A DNA stretch of 48,022 nucleotides from Anaerolineales bacterium (GCA_016932715.1 JAFGCG010000193.1:1-48022); one strand, 5' to 3'; shown: positions 24,896-34,640, counted from the stretch's first letter. The notes: generated by a model from the letters alone, not told the origin. Numbers and translations are program-made.

Positions 24896-27223
24896 TTAAG
24901 ACAGGGGTTTGCCAAAAAACAAGCGACGGATGCGTTCGACGACGACCTGCTTGCGGATGTCGAACGCGGCGCGGCGGGCTTGTGTCACGTCTCCAATTCT
25001 GGAAGTATAAAGGGATGTCTGATGTTCGTCCAGAAGGACTTTGATCTGATATGCCACATCCGGCAGGAGGCGTGTTAATTTTGCGGCGCGTTCGATCGGC
25101 GTAATATGGACAGGAGCAGGCTGGTCCAGCTGCCGCAGCCCAAAGTTGATGCTTTCAAAGGCTTTTTCAATGGGAGAGAGCTTCACCCAGCTCTCCCAGC
25201 GCAGAATCCAGATGGGTACATCGACGCTGCTCCGCTCGAAGGTAGTGCGCAGGAACGTCGGGAGGCTGGCTTGTGCAGATGGTGTGCGGCTGAAATAGAA
25301 CGCCAGGGCTGTGATCGCAATAAATACCGGGATCAGGTAAAGGTACCACCTGGATACCGGTTCCCCCTGTGCCAGAGGATCCAATCCTTCTTCGAGCGGC
25401 TGCTCCCGGGAGGCAAAGGTCGAGTTGTCCTCGGATAGCAGTTCGTCGCGTGGTCCAGCCGGGCTGTCTGTTTCGGATGAGTCGCGCGGTGGGAGTGGAC
25501 GATCGAGCGGCGCCTGGCCGGTGGTCGGCTCGAACTCCACCCAACCAATCCCGGGGAAGTAGACCTCGGGCCACGCATGCGCATTTTTCCTGCGAACGGT
25601 ATACCGGTTGCCGCCGCCCTCGCCTTGTGTGAAGCCAACTGCCAGGCGGGCCGGGACTCCGACCGAACGCAGCATGAGGACTTCTGCCGAGGCATAGTAA
25701 ACACAATAAGCTTGTTTGTAATCAAAGAGAATCCATTCAAGCTTGTCCGTGTTGCGCGGCGCCTCCGGAATGGTTTCTGCATACTGGATGTTTTCACGCA
25801 GGTAGCTCGTGATGGTCAGGGCTTTCTCATAAGGTGTCACGGCGTCCCTGGTAATCCAGGTTGTAAGTTTCTGGATGCGCGGCGAAAAGTCTTTGGGCAG
25901 TTCCAAATACCTCTGCGCGACCCATTCGGGGTAATCGGTTCCGGCATCCTGTAACTGCTGGCGATTGGGGCTGACCAGCGTTGCATCTACCTGGTAGGTC
26001 TCCCCTGCCTGCAGCGAAGGATAAGCATACCAGGCAATAATGTCTTTGCCACCTCCGGCTGGTGCCGCGAATGTGACTCCCTTGCGACTAAACCAGATGG
26101 GCTGTGCAGGGGCATAAAGCAAAGAAAGCTTTGTATCACCGACATTGAAGACGAAGTGCACCGAGGGCTTTTCCTGAAAGGCTACATTCGAGGGATTGAT
26201 AGCGCCCGGAATGTAGTCGTCTCGAACGGTGCCGGTCGTGTACCATTGTCCCTGCGCGAAGCGATCATAGGTGCGTCCGCGCCAGTAGTAGCGCGGCGGC
26301 TTCTGGGCGGCCGGGACGTCCGGCGTGTGGACTTCGAATATCAACTGGTCGGAAAGAGCGAAGCCGCGCCCGAGCGCCAGCTCCGAGCCGAAGAATTCCG
26401 CATGCCTCCCACCGGCCGATGATTCAAGCGCGCTGACTGCGTTTTCCATCCGCTCTGTGAATGCGCGCCAGGGTCGTGTCACTCGATTCCAGGTTTCCAC
26501 GGCCGATTCCAGGCTGGAGAGCGAAGCGGGGATCGTCCATGCAGCGATGATGATCAGGCCTGCCATCACTGCCATACTGCTCGTCAGGTCGACGGTATTA
26601 TCAGGGGAAAGAAAGACGCGCCGGGCTCGCCAGGATGATTTATTCCGTAAAAACTGCAAACGTCCCAGCAGGAGCAGGGCGAAAAAGGCAAAGACAGCCA
26701 GGAACCACAGGCGGTTCGGGCGCGCGTCGTACCCTTGAATAACGAGCAACCCGATCGCAGCGGGCAGGACGGCGCCCAGAAAATTCTGATTACGCACGAG
26801 TGTGAAAGCGGCCCACGAGCTGATGATCCAAAACGCAATCGACATGATCGCCACGAAAAAGAGCGGATCCTCCACCGGGCGGCGCGCCAGGAAATCAGAT
26901 GTGGTGAAGAAGAGACGCCCGGCGACGCTGCTTAGCTGTTCCTCCAAAGAGGTTTCCTGGTCGATGACCAATGTCCACTGGAGCGGCAGCAGGATCAGCA
27001 TGTAAAAGAGAGTCAGCCAGCGTACGGCCGGTCGTCCAAAGCTGCTGTATCCGAGCGCGATGCCAATGGCAAAGCCTATGTATGTAAAGGTCTGGATCAG
27101 GTAAAGGAACGGGGTCCAGTTCGTATCCACGAGACGCGCGGCAACGGTCTCCAACAGGAACAGAAGTAAGCCGACTGCGGCCCAGTCCCACCAGCGGGGT
27201 TGTTGCGGGTGTAACTTTTCCAT
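24896..27223 (-). CDS. TgpA-type membrane transglutaminase-like protein
   Basis: 775 residues from the ATG at 27223 (MEKLHPQQPRWWDW). The first 200 residues hold about six membrane helices. A periplasm-side region leads to the transglutaminase-like core with YCVYYASAEVLMLRSVGVPARLA split around the catalytic Cys, followed by NAHAWPEVYFPGIGWVEFEPT with the His and the acidic residue. A late helix (WYLYLIPVFIAITALAFYF) and a C-terminal DUF4129-like region complete the usual TgpA plan. In other bacteria such proteins sit with a MoxR ATPase and a DUF58 protein; these are not next to it here. A longer frame to 27334 has no support. Confidence 0.9.
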   Translation of the reverse strand: MEKLHPQQPRWWDWAAVGLLLFLLETVAARLVDTNWTPFLYLIQTFTYIGFAIGIALGYSSFGRPAVRWLTLFYMLILLPLQWTLVIDQETSLEEQLSSVAGRLFFTTSDFLARRPVEDPLFFVAIMSIAFWIISSWAAFTLVRNQNFLGAVLPAAIGLLVIQGYDARPNRLWFLAVFAFFALLLLGRLQFLRNKSSWRARRVFLSPDNTVDLTSSMAVMAGLIIIAAWTIPASLSSLESAVETWNRVTRPWRAFTERMENAVSALESSAGGRHAEFFGSELALGRGFALSDQLIFEVHTPDVPAAQKPPRYYWRGRTYDRFAQGQWYTTGTVRDDYIPGAINPSNVAFQEKPSVHFVFNVGDTKLSLLYAPAQPIWFSRKGVTFAAPAGGGKDIIAWYAYPSLQAGETYQVDATLVSPNRQQLQDAGTDYPEWVAQRYLELPKDFSPRIQKLTTWITRDAVTPYEKALTITSYLRENIQYAETIPEAPRNTDKLEWILFDYKQAYCVYYASAEVLMLRSVGVPARLAVGFTQGEGGGNRYTVRRKNAHAWPEVYFPGIGWVEFEPTTGQAPLDRPLPPRDSSETDSPAGPRDELLSEDNSTFASREQPLEEGLDPLAQGEPVSRWYLYLIPVFIAITALAFYFSRTPSAQASLPTFLRTTFERSSVDVPIWILRWESWVKLSPIEKAFESINFGLRQLDQPAPVHITPIERAAKLTRLLPDVAYQIKVLLDEHQTSLYTSRIGDVTQARRAAFDIRKQVVVERIRRLFFGKPLS

Positions 27224-27329
27224 TTCTCGAGTGTAAGTGTACAATAGAACGAAGCATGTGCCCCAATACTGGAGAGGGGTTTTTGCAAACCTGATGATAA
27301 CGCAGATAGCCGTATTTGTGAGAAGTTTT

Positions 27330-27500
27330 TTCACTACCGGACAGTTTTTTGTGGCGCCATGCGTTTTTTACCACACACCTGCCCCGGGCGCAGGTGCCAG
27401 GGAAGGGCACGAAGGATCACGAAGGAAGAGTCTTAAGATTTGCCTTTGTGCCCCTTTGTGACCTTTGTGGTGAGGATTTTGAACTTTGTCCGGTAGCAAA
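27330..27500. mobile_element. 171-bp MITE, copy 1, with 8-bp target duplication
   Basis: Non-coding element with terminal inverted repeats TTCACTACCGGACA (27330-27343) and, at the other end, TGTCCGGTAGCAAA (27487-27500). It is flanked by the direct repeat GAAGTTTT at 27322-27329 and 27501-27508. Copy 2 at 47303-47473 is the same length, inverted, about 95% identical by eye and flanked by a different 8-bp repeat. Inside is a nonamer-word hairpin interrupted by the 27-bp GC module (27375-27401). It is too short to encode a transposase, so it would be moved in trans. Confidence 0.9.
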
Positions 27501-27555
27501 GAAGTTTTATGGACTTTTAAGTTTGTCTACCCTTGTAGTTCCAAAGGAGACCTGC

Positions 27556-28545
27556 ATGGACAGCCTCATACAAAATGGAATTGACTGGATCATTGCCATT
27601 CAGTCGCTTGGCAGCTGGCTCGAACTGCCAATGAAATTCTTCACTTTTTTGGGGAATGAGAATTTCTTCTTCCTGGTTTTGCCCCTGGTTTATTGGAGCG
27701 TGGATGCAGGATTGGGATTGCGTGTTGCATTCGTCCTTGCCACGAGCGATGGCTTGAAGTGCATCTTGAAATTGCTGTTTGCAGGTCCAAGACCTTATTG
27801 GATCAGTTCGCAGGTTCAGGCGCTTTCGGTTGAGAGTTCATTTGGTGTTCCCTCGGGCCATGCGCAAAACTCCGCTGCGTTGTGGGGCCTTATGGCTTCC
27901 GGGCTCCCTGCGCACAGGCGCTGGGCATGGATAACAGCCTTCACCCTTGCAATCCTCATCGGATTCTCGCGGCTCTTTCTTGGTGTGCATTTTGTACATG
28001 ATGTGATCGCCGGGTGGCTGATCGGATATGCAATTCTGTTTGCGTTTCTGCGCTTCTGGGACCCGGTTGCGGCCTGGCTAAAAATGAAAACAATTGGCCA
28101 GCAGGCGATGATTGCTTTTCTTGTTTCTCTATTTATGATTGCGCTTGGTATATTGAGCAGCATACATTTGGATAACTATGTCTTTCCCGCAGCCTGGACG
28201 GAAAATGCGCTTCGTTCCGGACCTTTGCCGGAGCCGGCCTCGATTCAAGTCGTTTTTACCTCGGCCGGTTCGCTCTTCGGGCTGGCGGTAGGGGCGGCCT
28301 GGATCGCCTCCCGGGGCGGCTACCAGACCGAGGGTCCGGTGGCGAAGCGTGCCCTGCGGTATGTGATCGGCTTGATCGGCGTCATGATCCTCTGGGAGGG
28401 GCTGGGAGCGGTCCTGCCCCGTGGGGAAACTTGGGTTCCTTTAATCTTGCGTTACATCCGTTATACCCTGGTGGGGTTCTGGATCACGGCCGGCGCACCT
28501 TGGTTGTTCTTTCATTTCAAATTAGCAAGGAAACCCAATATGTAG
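27556..28545 (+). CDS. PAP2-family membrane phosphatase
   Basis: 329 residues with about eight hydrophobic segments. The three acid-phosphatase motifs are present: KLLFAGPRPYW (K-x6-RP type), VPSGHAQ (PSGH) and SRLFLGVHFVHDV (SR-x5-H-x3-D, catalytic His). Such enzymes dephosphorylate lipid phosphates such as undecaprenyl diphosphate or phosphatidate at the membrane. The C-terminal half adds further helices beyond the phosphatase core. The start ATG has AAAGGAGA 6 bases upstream; an extended frame reaching 27349 would translate the MITE and was rejected. Confidence 0.93.
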   Translation: MDSLIQNGIDWIIAIQSLGSWLELPMKFFTFLGNENFFFLVLPLVYWSVDAGLGLRVAFVLATSDGLKCILKLLFAGPRPYWISSQVQALSVESSFGVPSGHAQNSAALWGLMASGLPAHRRWAWITAFTLAILIGFSRLFLGVHFVHDVIAGWLIGYAILFAFLRFWDPVAAWLKMKTIGQQAMIAFLVSLFMIALGILSSIHLDNYVFPAAWTENALRSGPLPEPASIQVVFTSAGSLFGLAVGAAWIASRGGYQTEGPVAKRALRYVIGLIGVMILWEGLGAVLPRGETWVPLILRYIRYTLVGFWITAGAPWLFFHFKLARKPNM

Positions 28546-28555
28546 GACATCTCTC

Positions 28556-28564
28556 TGTTATAAT
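28556..28564 (+). promoter_or_regulatory. Extended -10 promoter of the Ser/Thr kinase gene
   Basis: TGTTATAAT, an extended -10 box, lies 42 bases upstream of the kinase ATG. No clear -35 is seen. Confidence 0.55.
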
Positions 28565-28605
28565 CCCAAGTCTACGGCAAACTACCTGGGAGAACTTGTA
28601 GCTAC

Positions 28606-30804
28606 ATGACTCTCGAACGCGGCGCATTACTACACAAACGATATCGCATTGTTGAAATCCTGGGACAGGGGGGCATGGGGTCCGTTTATCGGGCAGTGGA
28701 TGAAAACCTCGGTGTGGATGTGGCGGTTAAGGAAAACCTCTTCACCACCGAGGAGTACGCCCGTCAGTTCCGCCTCGAAGCGGTCATTCTCGCAAATCTG
28801 CGCCATCCCAATTTGCCGCGCGTGACCGATCATTTTGTGATCGGCGATCAGGGCCAGTATCTGGTGATGGATTATATCGAGGGGGAGGACCTGCGCCAGC
28901 GTATGGAGCGGGTGGGCAATATCACGGAAGATGAAGCAATTTTGATTGGCGCCGCGATCTGTGACGCGCTGGCATTCCTCCATACCCGCAAACCTGCCAT
29001 CCTGCATCGTGATCTGAAACCGGGGAACGTCAAAATCGCACCGGATGGTCATATCTTCCTTGTGGATTTTGGTCTTGCCAAAGTACTGCATGCCAACCAG
29101 GCAACCACGACCGGTGCGCGCGCCATGACGCCCGGCTATTCGCCGCCGGAACAGTACGGCACCGCCCGTACCGATCCGCGCACGGATATCTATTCCCTGG
29201 GCGCAACGCTCTACGCGGCGTTGAGCGGCATCATCCCTGAAGATGGCCTGGCGCGCGCCATGGAGAACACGCAGCTCACGCCTCTGCGAAAACGCAACGG
29301 AAAAATTTCGCGGCGCCTGGCTTCCGCCATTGAAAAAGCCATGGGCATCGACCCGGCCGATCGCTATCAGAACGCGGACGAGTTCAAGCACGCCCTGCTC
29401 GGATCCAAAAGCAAGACTCAGCATCTGCCCGGGGAATATGTGATCGAGCCTCCGCCTCCCGATCCAAATGAAGAAATCCAACAAAGTGCAATCGAGAAAG
29501 CCTCCGAGCCTGCTGTTAAGAACAAAACCGGAGACTCGAAAGAACTTATTTCTGAAAGCGAGCTGCCTGTTTTTAAACCCCGGCGCAGGAAAAAGAGAGG
29601 GCGCCGGGTGGTATCGCTTTTGTTATGGACAGTGTTCCTGCTGTCTTTCGCACTCGTGGCTGCCGTACGTTTCCGGCCGGAGTTTGTGCCAGCCCAGATG
29701 AGGACGGTCCTGAGTCCCCTGAATGAGATCAATATCCCGTTTATCCCCTGGGCAAATACAGCGATCCCGCTCGCGGACCCCACAGAGACTTCAGCACTTG
29801 TCGAGGCGCCCATTGTCACTCCGACGATCGTCCTGCCCACAGAGACCGCGATTCTTTTACCCACCGGGACACTTGAACCTGCTGCGGAGCTTACAGTAAC
29901 CCCCGGGGATACGCCGATCCCCGTCGCTACCTCTCTGGGTGGTGAACCGGGTCAGATCGTGTTTGCGTCTTCGCGTACCGGTCTTCCTCAGCTTTATCTT
30001 ATCAGGATAGATGGTACGGATCTCCTTCAGATCACGAACATAGAGAAAGGTGCCTGTCAGCCGGACTGGTCACCTGATGGTCAGCAACTGGTTTTTACTT
30101 CTCCCTGCCCCGGCCGCGGCGAGTTTTATGAGACGCTTTACAGCAAATCAAGTCTGTTTCTCATCAATGCCGATGGGACGGGCTTGAAGCCGTTATCAAT
30201 CTCTCCCGATTCGGATTTCGATCCAGCCTGGTCGCCGGATGGAACGCGGATCGCCTTTACCTCAATGCGGGATGGGTTCAGGCAAATTTATTCCCTGGAT
30301 CTCGAGACGCAAGAGGTTACTCTCCTGACAAATACACTGAGTTCGGTGGAGAGCAGCCAGCCTGCCTGGTCGCCGGATGGGACGAGGATTGCGTACACCG
30401 TCAAGCGGGTGGGTACCTACCAGGTCTGGGCAATGACGGCTACCGGCCAGGAAGCGGTCCAGCTTGCTCGCAGCGGGCAGGACCTCTGGGACTTTTCACC
30501 TTTCTGGTCACCAGATGGAAAGACGATCTATTTCAACCAACGGCGTTTGGGTCCCTTCCGTCCCTGGTTGATGAGTGTAAATCTTGAAGATCTCAGCCAG
30601 GACCCCAAACGCTTGGGTTTCGCTACCCCGATTGAAGATGTTTCATTTTCTCCGGATGGCATCTGGCTGGTTTTCGAAAGCATGGATAGTCATAGCAATC
30701 GGGATATTTATTTTGTGAGCATTATAGGCAGCGGGCGTGCCCGCTTAACCGACGACTCGAAAATGGATTTCGACCCGGCCTGGCGGCCCTCACAAAAACC
30801 ATAA
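28606..30804 (+). CDS. Ser/Thr protein kinase with transmembrane segment and TolB-like propeller
   Basis: 732 residues, PknB-like. Kinase domain about 10-265: glycine loop GQGGMGSVY, VAVKEN (catalytic Lys), HRDLKPGNV (catalytic loop), VDFGLAK (DFG), and the P+1 segment MTPGYSPPEQYG. An acidic and basic linker precedes one membrane helix (about 330-352, VSLLLWTVFLLSFALVAAV). Outside the cell are a Thr/Pro-rich stalk and six PD40 blades (about 440-730; repeated WSPDG and IAFTSMRDGFRQIY words). The propeller may read an external ligand or cell-wall component and control the kinase. It ends in a strong terminator. Confidence 0.94.
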   Translation: MTLERGALLHKRYRIVEILGQGGMGSVYRAVDENLGVDVAVKENLFTTEEYARQFRLEAVILANLRHPNLPRVTDHFVIGDQGQYLVMDYIEGEDLRQRMERVGNITEDEAILIGAAICDALAFLHTRKPAILHRDLKPGNVKIAPDGHIFLVDFGLAKVLHANQATTTGARAMTPGYSPPEQYGTARTDPRTDIYSLGATLYAALSGIIPEDGLARAMENTQLTPLRKRNGKISRRLASAIEKAMGIDPADRYQNADEFKHALLGSKSKTQHLPGEYVIEPPPPDPNEEIQQSAIEKASEPAVKNKTGDSKELISESELPVFKPRRRKKRGRRVVSLLLWTVFLLSFALVAAVRFRPEFVPAQMRTVLSPLNEINIPFIPWANTAIPLADPTETSALVEAPIVTPTIVLPTETAILLPTGTLEPAAELTVTPGDTPIPVATSLGGEPGQIVFASSRTGLPQLYLIRIDGTDLLQITNIEKGACQPDWSPDGQQLVFTSPCPGRGEFYETLYSKSSLFLINADGTGLKPLSISPDSDFDPAWSPDGTRIAFTSMRDGFRQIYSLDLETQEVTLLTNTLSSVESSQPAWSPDGTRIAYTVKRVGTYQVWAMTATGQEAVQLARSGQDLWDFSPFWSPDGKTIYFNQRRLGPFRPWLMSVNLEDLSQDPKRLGFATPIEDVSFSPDGIWLVFESMDSHSNRDIYFVSIIGSGRARLTDDSKMDFDPAWRPSQKP

Positions 30805-30822
30805 ACCTCCCAGGTTTACAGG

Positions 30823-30853
30823 AGTCCATCGCCTATGGCGATGGACTTTTTCT
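30823..30853 (+). terminator. Rho-independent terminator of the kinase gene
   Basis: AGTCCATCGCC (30823-30833) pairs with GGCGATGGACT (30837-30847) over a 3-base loop, followed by TTTTTCTT. Strong by eye. Confidence 0.92.
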
Positions 30854-30866
30854 TACACTTCTCTTA

Positions 30867-30896
30867 TTGACGTCCCTCTTTTGCACATGATATTAT
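30867..30896 (+). promoter_or_regulatory. Promoter of the hrcA-grpE-dnaK-dnaJ operon
   Basis: TTGACG (30867-30872), an 18-bp gap and TATTAT (30891-30896). The predicted transcript start near 30903 places the CIRCE operator right after +1, as in other HrcA-controlled operons. Confidence 0.75.
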
Positions 30897-30909
30897 TATT
30901 TACCAATGA

Positions 30910-30936
30910 GTAGCACTCTCCAACCGAGAGTGCTAA
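30910..30936 (+). promoter_or_regulatory. CIRCE operator
   Basis: TAGCACTC (30911-30918), a 9-base spacer and GAGTGCTAA (30928-30936) match the CIRCE consensus TTAGCACTC-N9-GAGTGCTAA with one outer change. It is the binding site of HrcA, giving heat-shock control of the operon including its own repressor. Confidence 0.97.
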
Positions 30937-30947
30937 CTATGTGAAAG

Positions 30948-31985
30948 ATGCCTGAATTAACAGAACGCCAGAAGACGCTTCTTCTATTGCTCATACGTGA
31001 TTACATTGAATCCGCTCAACCGGTAGGCTCGAAGCGGCTGGTGGAGCATTACCATATCAATCTTTCCACGGCAACGATCCGCAACGAGATGGCGGCGCTG
31101 ACCGAGATGGGCTATCTGCGCCAGCCGCACACGTCGGCGGGCCGCGTCCCCACGGAGGAAGGCTATCGTTATTTTGTCAGCCAGATGATGAATCAGGCGG
31201 AATTGCCTGTGTCAGTTCAGGCGACGATCTCGCATCAGTTTTATCAATCTCCCGCTGATATTGAGCAATGGATGACGCTCGCGGCTTCCATCCTTGCGCA
31301 CCAGTCACAGGGCGTTTCTGTCGTTACCGCACCGCATACCGATAAGGCAAAGTATAAACATGTTGAATTGATCTCCACGCAGGGACGACAGGTTCTGATG
31401 GTGCTTGTGCTGGTTGGCGGGGAGGTCAGCCAGCAGATCCTGACATTGGCGGAGCCTGTTTCACAGGAACGATTGAGTCAGACCGCCACGCGTCTCAACA
31501 AGCTTTTGGCTGGCCTGGCCGTGGACGCGATAGCAGCCCTGCCGGCCCGTCAGGATGCCCTCGACCAGGACATCCTGACCCTCATCCTTCGGGATATACG
31601 CCGCACCGCCGAGCAGGTCTCTGGTGAAATTTATACCGATGGCTTGACCAATGTCTTATCCGAACCGGAGTTTGCCGAGTCGCATGAAGCACGCCGCGCC
31701 TTGAAACTGTTCGGGGAGCGCTCTGCCTTGCAGGACCTGGTCGCGCGGACGATGCCGAACAGCAACGTTGGCGGGCTGCAGGTGCTCATCGGCGGCGAAG
31801 GCGGCTGGGAGGAACTGCGCCAGTGTTCGATGGTCATTGCAAGGTATGGCGTCCCAGGTTTGGCAACCGGGGCACTGGGCGTGCTGGGACCGATGAGAAT
31901 GTCCTATGCCAGGACCATCCCCACCGTGCGCTACGTGGCAGGCTTATTAAGTGATCTGGTCAATGACACGATTTCTGGTGAATGA
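30948..31985 (+). CDS. hrcA: Heat-inducible transcription repressor HrcA
   Basis: 345 residues. Winged-helix N-terminus (TERQKTLLLLLIRDYIESAQ, PVGSKRLVEHYHINLSTATIRNEM, LTEMGYLRQPHTSAGRVPTEEGYR) matches HrcA throughout. The middle and C-terminal regions contain the family's GAF-like regulatory part and the end segment LGVLGPMRMSYARTIPTVRYV. It binds the CIRCE operator just upstream of its own gene and represses the chaperone operon until unfolded protein lowers its activity; that feedback usually runs through GroEL. It is the first gene of the operon, followed by grpE after a word-repeat spacer of 89 bp. Confidence 0.97.
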   Translation: MPELTERQKTLLLLLIRDYIESAQPVGSKRLVEHYHINLSTATIRNEMAALTEMGYLRQPHTSAGRVPTEEGYRYFVSQMMNQAELPVSVQATISHQFYQSPADIEQWMTLAASILAHQSQGVSVVTAPHTDKAKYKHVELISTQGRQVLMVLVLVGGEVSQQILTLAEPVSQERLSQTATRLNKLLAGLAVDAIAALPARQDALDQDILTLILRDIRRTAEQVSGEIYTDGLTNVLSEPEFAESHEARRALKLFGERSALQDLVARTMPNSNVGGLQVLIGGEGGWEELRQCSMVIARYGVPGLATGALGVLGPMRMSYARTIPTVRYVAGLLSDLVNDTISGE

Positions 31986-31986
31986 A

Positions 31987-32066
31987 CGGTAATCGGGATT
32001 CGTGAATCGGAAAATGTGACAAATCCAGACTCCCGATTCCCGAGTAGCGAATAACGAATAGCGAGA
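31987..32066. repeat. Heptamer-word hairpin (AATCGGG type) between hrcA and grpE
   Basis: The left arm carries words AATCGGG, ATTCGTG, AATCGGA. The right arm carries ACTCCCG, ATTCCCG, AGTAGCG, AATAACG, AATAGCG, roughly complementary. The same word set with a different order appears at 41725-41796. Confidence 0.75.
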
Positions 32067-32074
32067 GTGAAAGT

Positions 32075-32626
32075 ATGACTGAAAAAAAGAAACGGGAAAA
32101 AGAAAAAGAACTTGAGGAGGACAAAGCCGGAGCCGTGGCAGCGTCGGGAGACGTCGAGCAGCTGTCGGCTGAGATCGAATCGTTGAAAAAACAACTGGCA
32201 GAGGCCGAATCCAAAACATCCGAATACAAGGATAACTGGCTGCGGTCACAGGCTGAATTCCAGAATTATCGCAAGCGCCTCGATCGCGATAACGAGATGA
32301 TGTATGCCTCCATGAAGGGTGACATCATCAAGAAGGTTTTGCCTGTCCTCGACGACCTGGAACGCGCCCTGCAGAACCGTTCGGCTGAGGATGCCTGGGC
32401 AAACGGCATTGAATTGGTTGCGCGCAAATTCCAGAACATATTGGAAAGTGAAGGCATCAAAAAAATGGAGGCAGTGGGCACTGAATTCGACCCCAACGTC
32501 CACGAGGCGATCTCGCATGAACCGGCCGACGGCGTGCACAGTGGATATGTCATCGGCGTCGTTCAAAACGGATACATGCTCGGCGAACGCGTGATCCGGC
32601 CTGCCCTGGTGAGGGTGGCACAATAA
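32075..32626 (+). CDS. grpE: Nucleotide exchange factor GrpE
   Basis: 183 residues. A charged Lys/Glu-rich N-terminus and long coiled coil (about 27-65) precede the conserved core: NWLRSQAEFQNYRKRLDRDN, VLPVLDDLERAL and the C-terminal wing segment GTEFDPNVHEAISHEP, VQNGYMLGERVIRPALV. It acts as the dimeric exchange factor that releases ADP from DnaK. Second gene of the CIRCE operon. Its ribosome-binding site is weak (GAGAGTGAAAG just upstream). Confidence 0.97.
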   Translation: MTEKKKREKEKELEEDKAGAVAASGDVEQLSAEIESLKKQLAEAESKTSEYKDNWLRSQAEFQNYRKRLDRDNEMMYASMKGDIIKKVLPVLDDLERALQNRSAEDAWANGIELVARKFQNILESEGIKKMEAVGTEFDPNVHEAISHEPADGVHSGYVIGVVQNGYMLGERVIRPALVRVAQ

Positions 32627-32632
32627 AACAAT

Positions 32633-32699
32633 TCGCGTAGCGCGTATGGCTTATCGCCTCGATTAGCGGACAGATTGTGCGATATGCGATTACGCGACC
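32633..32699. repeat. Heptamer-word repeat (GCGTATG type) between grpE and dnaK
   Basis: Words such as GCGTAGC, GCGTATG, GCTTATC, then GCGATAT and GCGATTA. The ends TCGCGTA (32633-32639) and TACGCGA (32691-32697) pair. It resembles 17095-17140. Confidence 0.65.
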
Positions 32700-32737
32700 T
32701 ATACACATAGCATAGAATTTTTTCGACAGGAGTCATA

Positions 32738-34636
32738 ATGGCAAAAATCATTGGTATCGATCTGGGTACGACCAATTCCGTCGCGGCGGTCATGCAGGGC
32801 GGCGAACCGATGGTGATCCCCTCGGCTGAGGGCGAACGCCTCGTTCCTTCCGTCGTGGCGGTGAACAAAAATCATGAGCGTCTGGTGGGACGCGTGGCGC
32901 GCAATCAGGCGATCACCAATCCGACCAACACTGTTTTTTCGATCAAGCGTTTCATGGGCCGCAAGGCCGATGACCCGGAGGTCGAACGCACCAAAAAACG
33001 TGTGCCTTACGCCGTGAATGAAGCTCCGAACGGGGATGTGCGCGTCCAGCTCGATGAAAAAGATTACTCGCCGCCCGAGGTCTCCGCGATGATCCTGGGG
33101 AAGATCAAACGCGACGCGGAAGCCTATCTCGGCGAAACGATCACGCAGGCAGTCATCACGGTCCCCGCGTATTTCAATGATGCCCAGCGCAACGCCACCA
33201 AAGACGCGGGCAAGATCGCCGGTCTCGAAGTGCTGCGCATCATCAATGAGCCGACCGCCTCTTCCCTGGCGTATGGGCTCGACAAAAAGAAGAATGAAGT
33301 GATCGCCGTGTACGATCTGGGCGGCGGCACCTTCGATATCTCCATCCTGGATGTGGGCGACGGCGTCTTCCAGGTGCGTGCCACCAGCGGCGATACCTTC
33401 CTCGGCGGCGATGACTTTGACCTGCGTGTGATGGATTACCTGATCGAACAATTCAAGAAGGATAATGGCATCGATCTGCATAATGATCGCCAGGCGCTGC
33501 AGCGTTTGAAGGAAGCCGCCGAAAAAGCAAAGATCGAACTTTCCACCACCATGCAGACGGAAATCAATCTTCCGTATTTGACAGCCGATGCCAGCGGACC
33601 GAAACATCTCGTCATGACTCTCAGCCGCGCCAAGCTCGAACAATTGACGGCCGATCTCGTCGACCGGACGATTGCTCCCGTTAAACAGGCCTTGTCCGAC
33701 GCCGGTTTGACTGCCGGCGACATCAGCGAGATAGTGATGGTTGGCGGCATGACACGTATGCCAGCCGTGCAGGACCGCGTCCGCGCCTTCTTCGGCAAGG
33801 AACCTCACAAGGGTGTGAACCCCGATGAGGTGGTCGCGATCGGCGCGGCGATCCAGGCCGGTGTGCTCGGCGGCGAGGTGAAGGATATCCTGCTGCTCGA
33901 TGTGACGCCCCTCAGCCTCTCCATCGAAACGCTGGGCGGCGTCGCCACCCCGCAGATCGAGCGCAACACGACGATCCCCACCCGCCGCAGCCAGGTCTTC
34001 TCCACGGCGAGCGACAGCCAGACACAGGTGGAGATCCACGTTCTGCAGGGCGAACGCCCCATGGCAGCCGACAACAAGTCATTGGGGAAATTCATTCTCG
34101 ATGGCATTCCACCCGCGCCGCGTGGCGTCCCGCAAATCGAAGTGACTTTCGATATCGACGCGAATGGCATTCTCAAAGTCACCGCCCAGGATAAAGCCAC
34201 GGGACGTTCACAGCACATCACGATCACAGCTTCTTCCGGTCTTTCTGAATCTGAAGTCGAGAAGATGCGCAAGGATGCCGAATCCCATGCGGAGGATGAT
34301 CGCAAGCGCAGGGAGTTGATCGAGGTTCGCAACAACGCCGATAATACAGTCTATGCGGCTGAAAAAGCGTTACGTGAATTTGGCGAGAAAGTGCCTGCCG
34401 AGGTCAAGTCGGAAGTCGAGGCAAAGGTCGCGGAGGTTAAGAAAGTGGTGCAAAGCGAAGACGTCGCCGCGATCAAGTCTGCCACGGAGGCGCTGGGTCA
34501 GGTCGTTCAGAAGATCGGGGCCTCTGTCTATCAGGGACCAAACGTCCCCGGGAGTGAAGCAGGAGAAGCGGGTGCAAATCCGAATCCAGACCCTGAAGCG
34601 GGACCCGATGTGGTGGAAGGTGAAGTGAAAGAATAA
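32738..34636 (+). CDS. dnaK: Chaperone DnaK (Hsp70)
   Basis: 632 residues. ATPase signatures [14 protein letters not shown] (about 5-18), [14 protein letters not shown] and [16 protein letters not shown]; substrate-binding domain start [17 protein letters not shown]; helical lid from about 510. The C-terminus is Asn/Pro/Glu-rich instead of the EEVD-like tail of some relatives. It folds and holds client proteins with DnaJ and GrpE. A good AGGAG ribosome-binding site precedes the ATG. Third gene of the heat-shock operon. Confidence 0.98.
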   Translation: MAKIIGIDLGTTNSVAAVMQGGEPMVIPSAEGERLVPSVVAVNKNHERLVGRVARNQAITNPTNTVFSIKRFMGRKADDPEVERTKKRVPYAVNEAPNGDVRVQLDEKDYSPPEVSAMILGKIKRDAEAYLGETITQAVITVPAYFNDAQRNATKDAGKIAGLEVLRIINEPTASSLAYGLDKKKNEVIAVYDLGGGTFDISILDVGDGVFQVRATSGDTFLGGDDFDLRVMDYLIEQFKKDNGIDLHNDRQALQRLKEAAEKAKIELSTTMQTEINLPYLTADASGPKHLVMTLSRAKLEQLTADLVDRTIAPVKQALSDAGLTAGDISEIVMVGGMTRMPAVQDRVRAFFGKEPHKGVNPDEVVAIGAAIQAGVLGGEVKDILLLDVTPLSLSIETLGGVATPQIERNTTIPTRRSQVFSTASDSQTQVEIHVLQGERPMAADNKSLGKFILDGIPPAPRGVPQIEVTFDIDANGILKVTAQDKATGRSQHITITASSGLSESEVEKMRKDAESHAEDDRKRRELIEVRNNADNTVYAAEKALREFGEKVPAEVKSEVEAKVAEVKKVVQSEDVAAIKSATEALGQVVQKIGASVYQGPNVPGSEAGEAGANPNPDPEAGPDVVEGEVKE

Positions 34637-34640
34637 AGAT

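Noticed and set aside
27349..27555. N-terminal extension of the PAP2 phosphatase
   Set aside because: It translates the MITE and has no ribosome-binding site; the ATG at 27556 has a good one.
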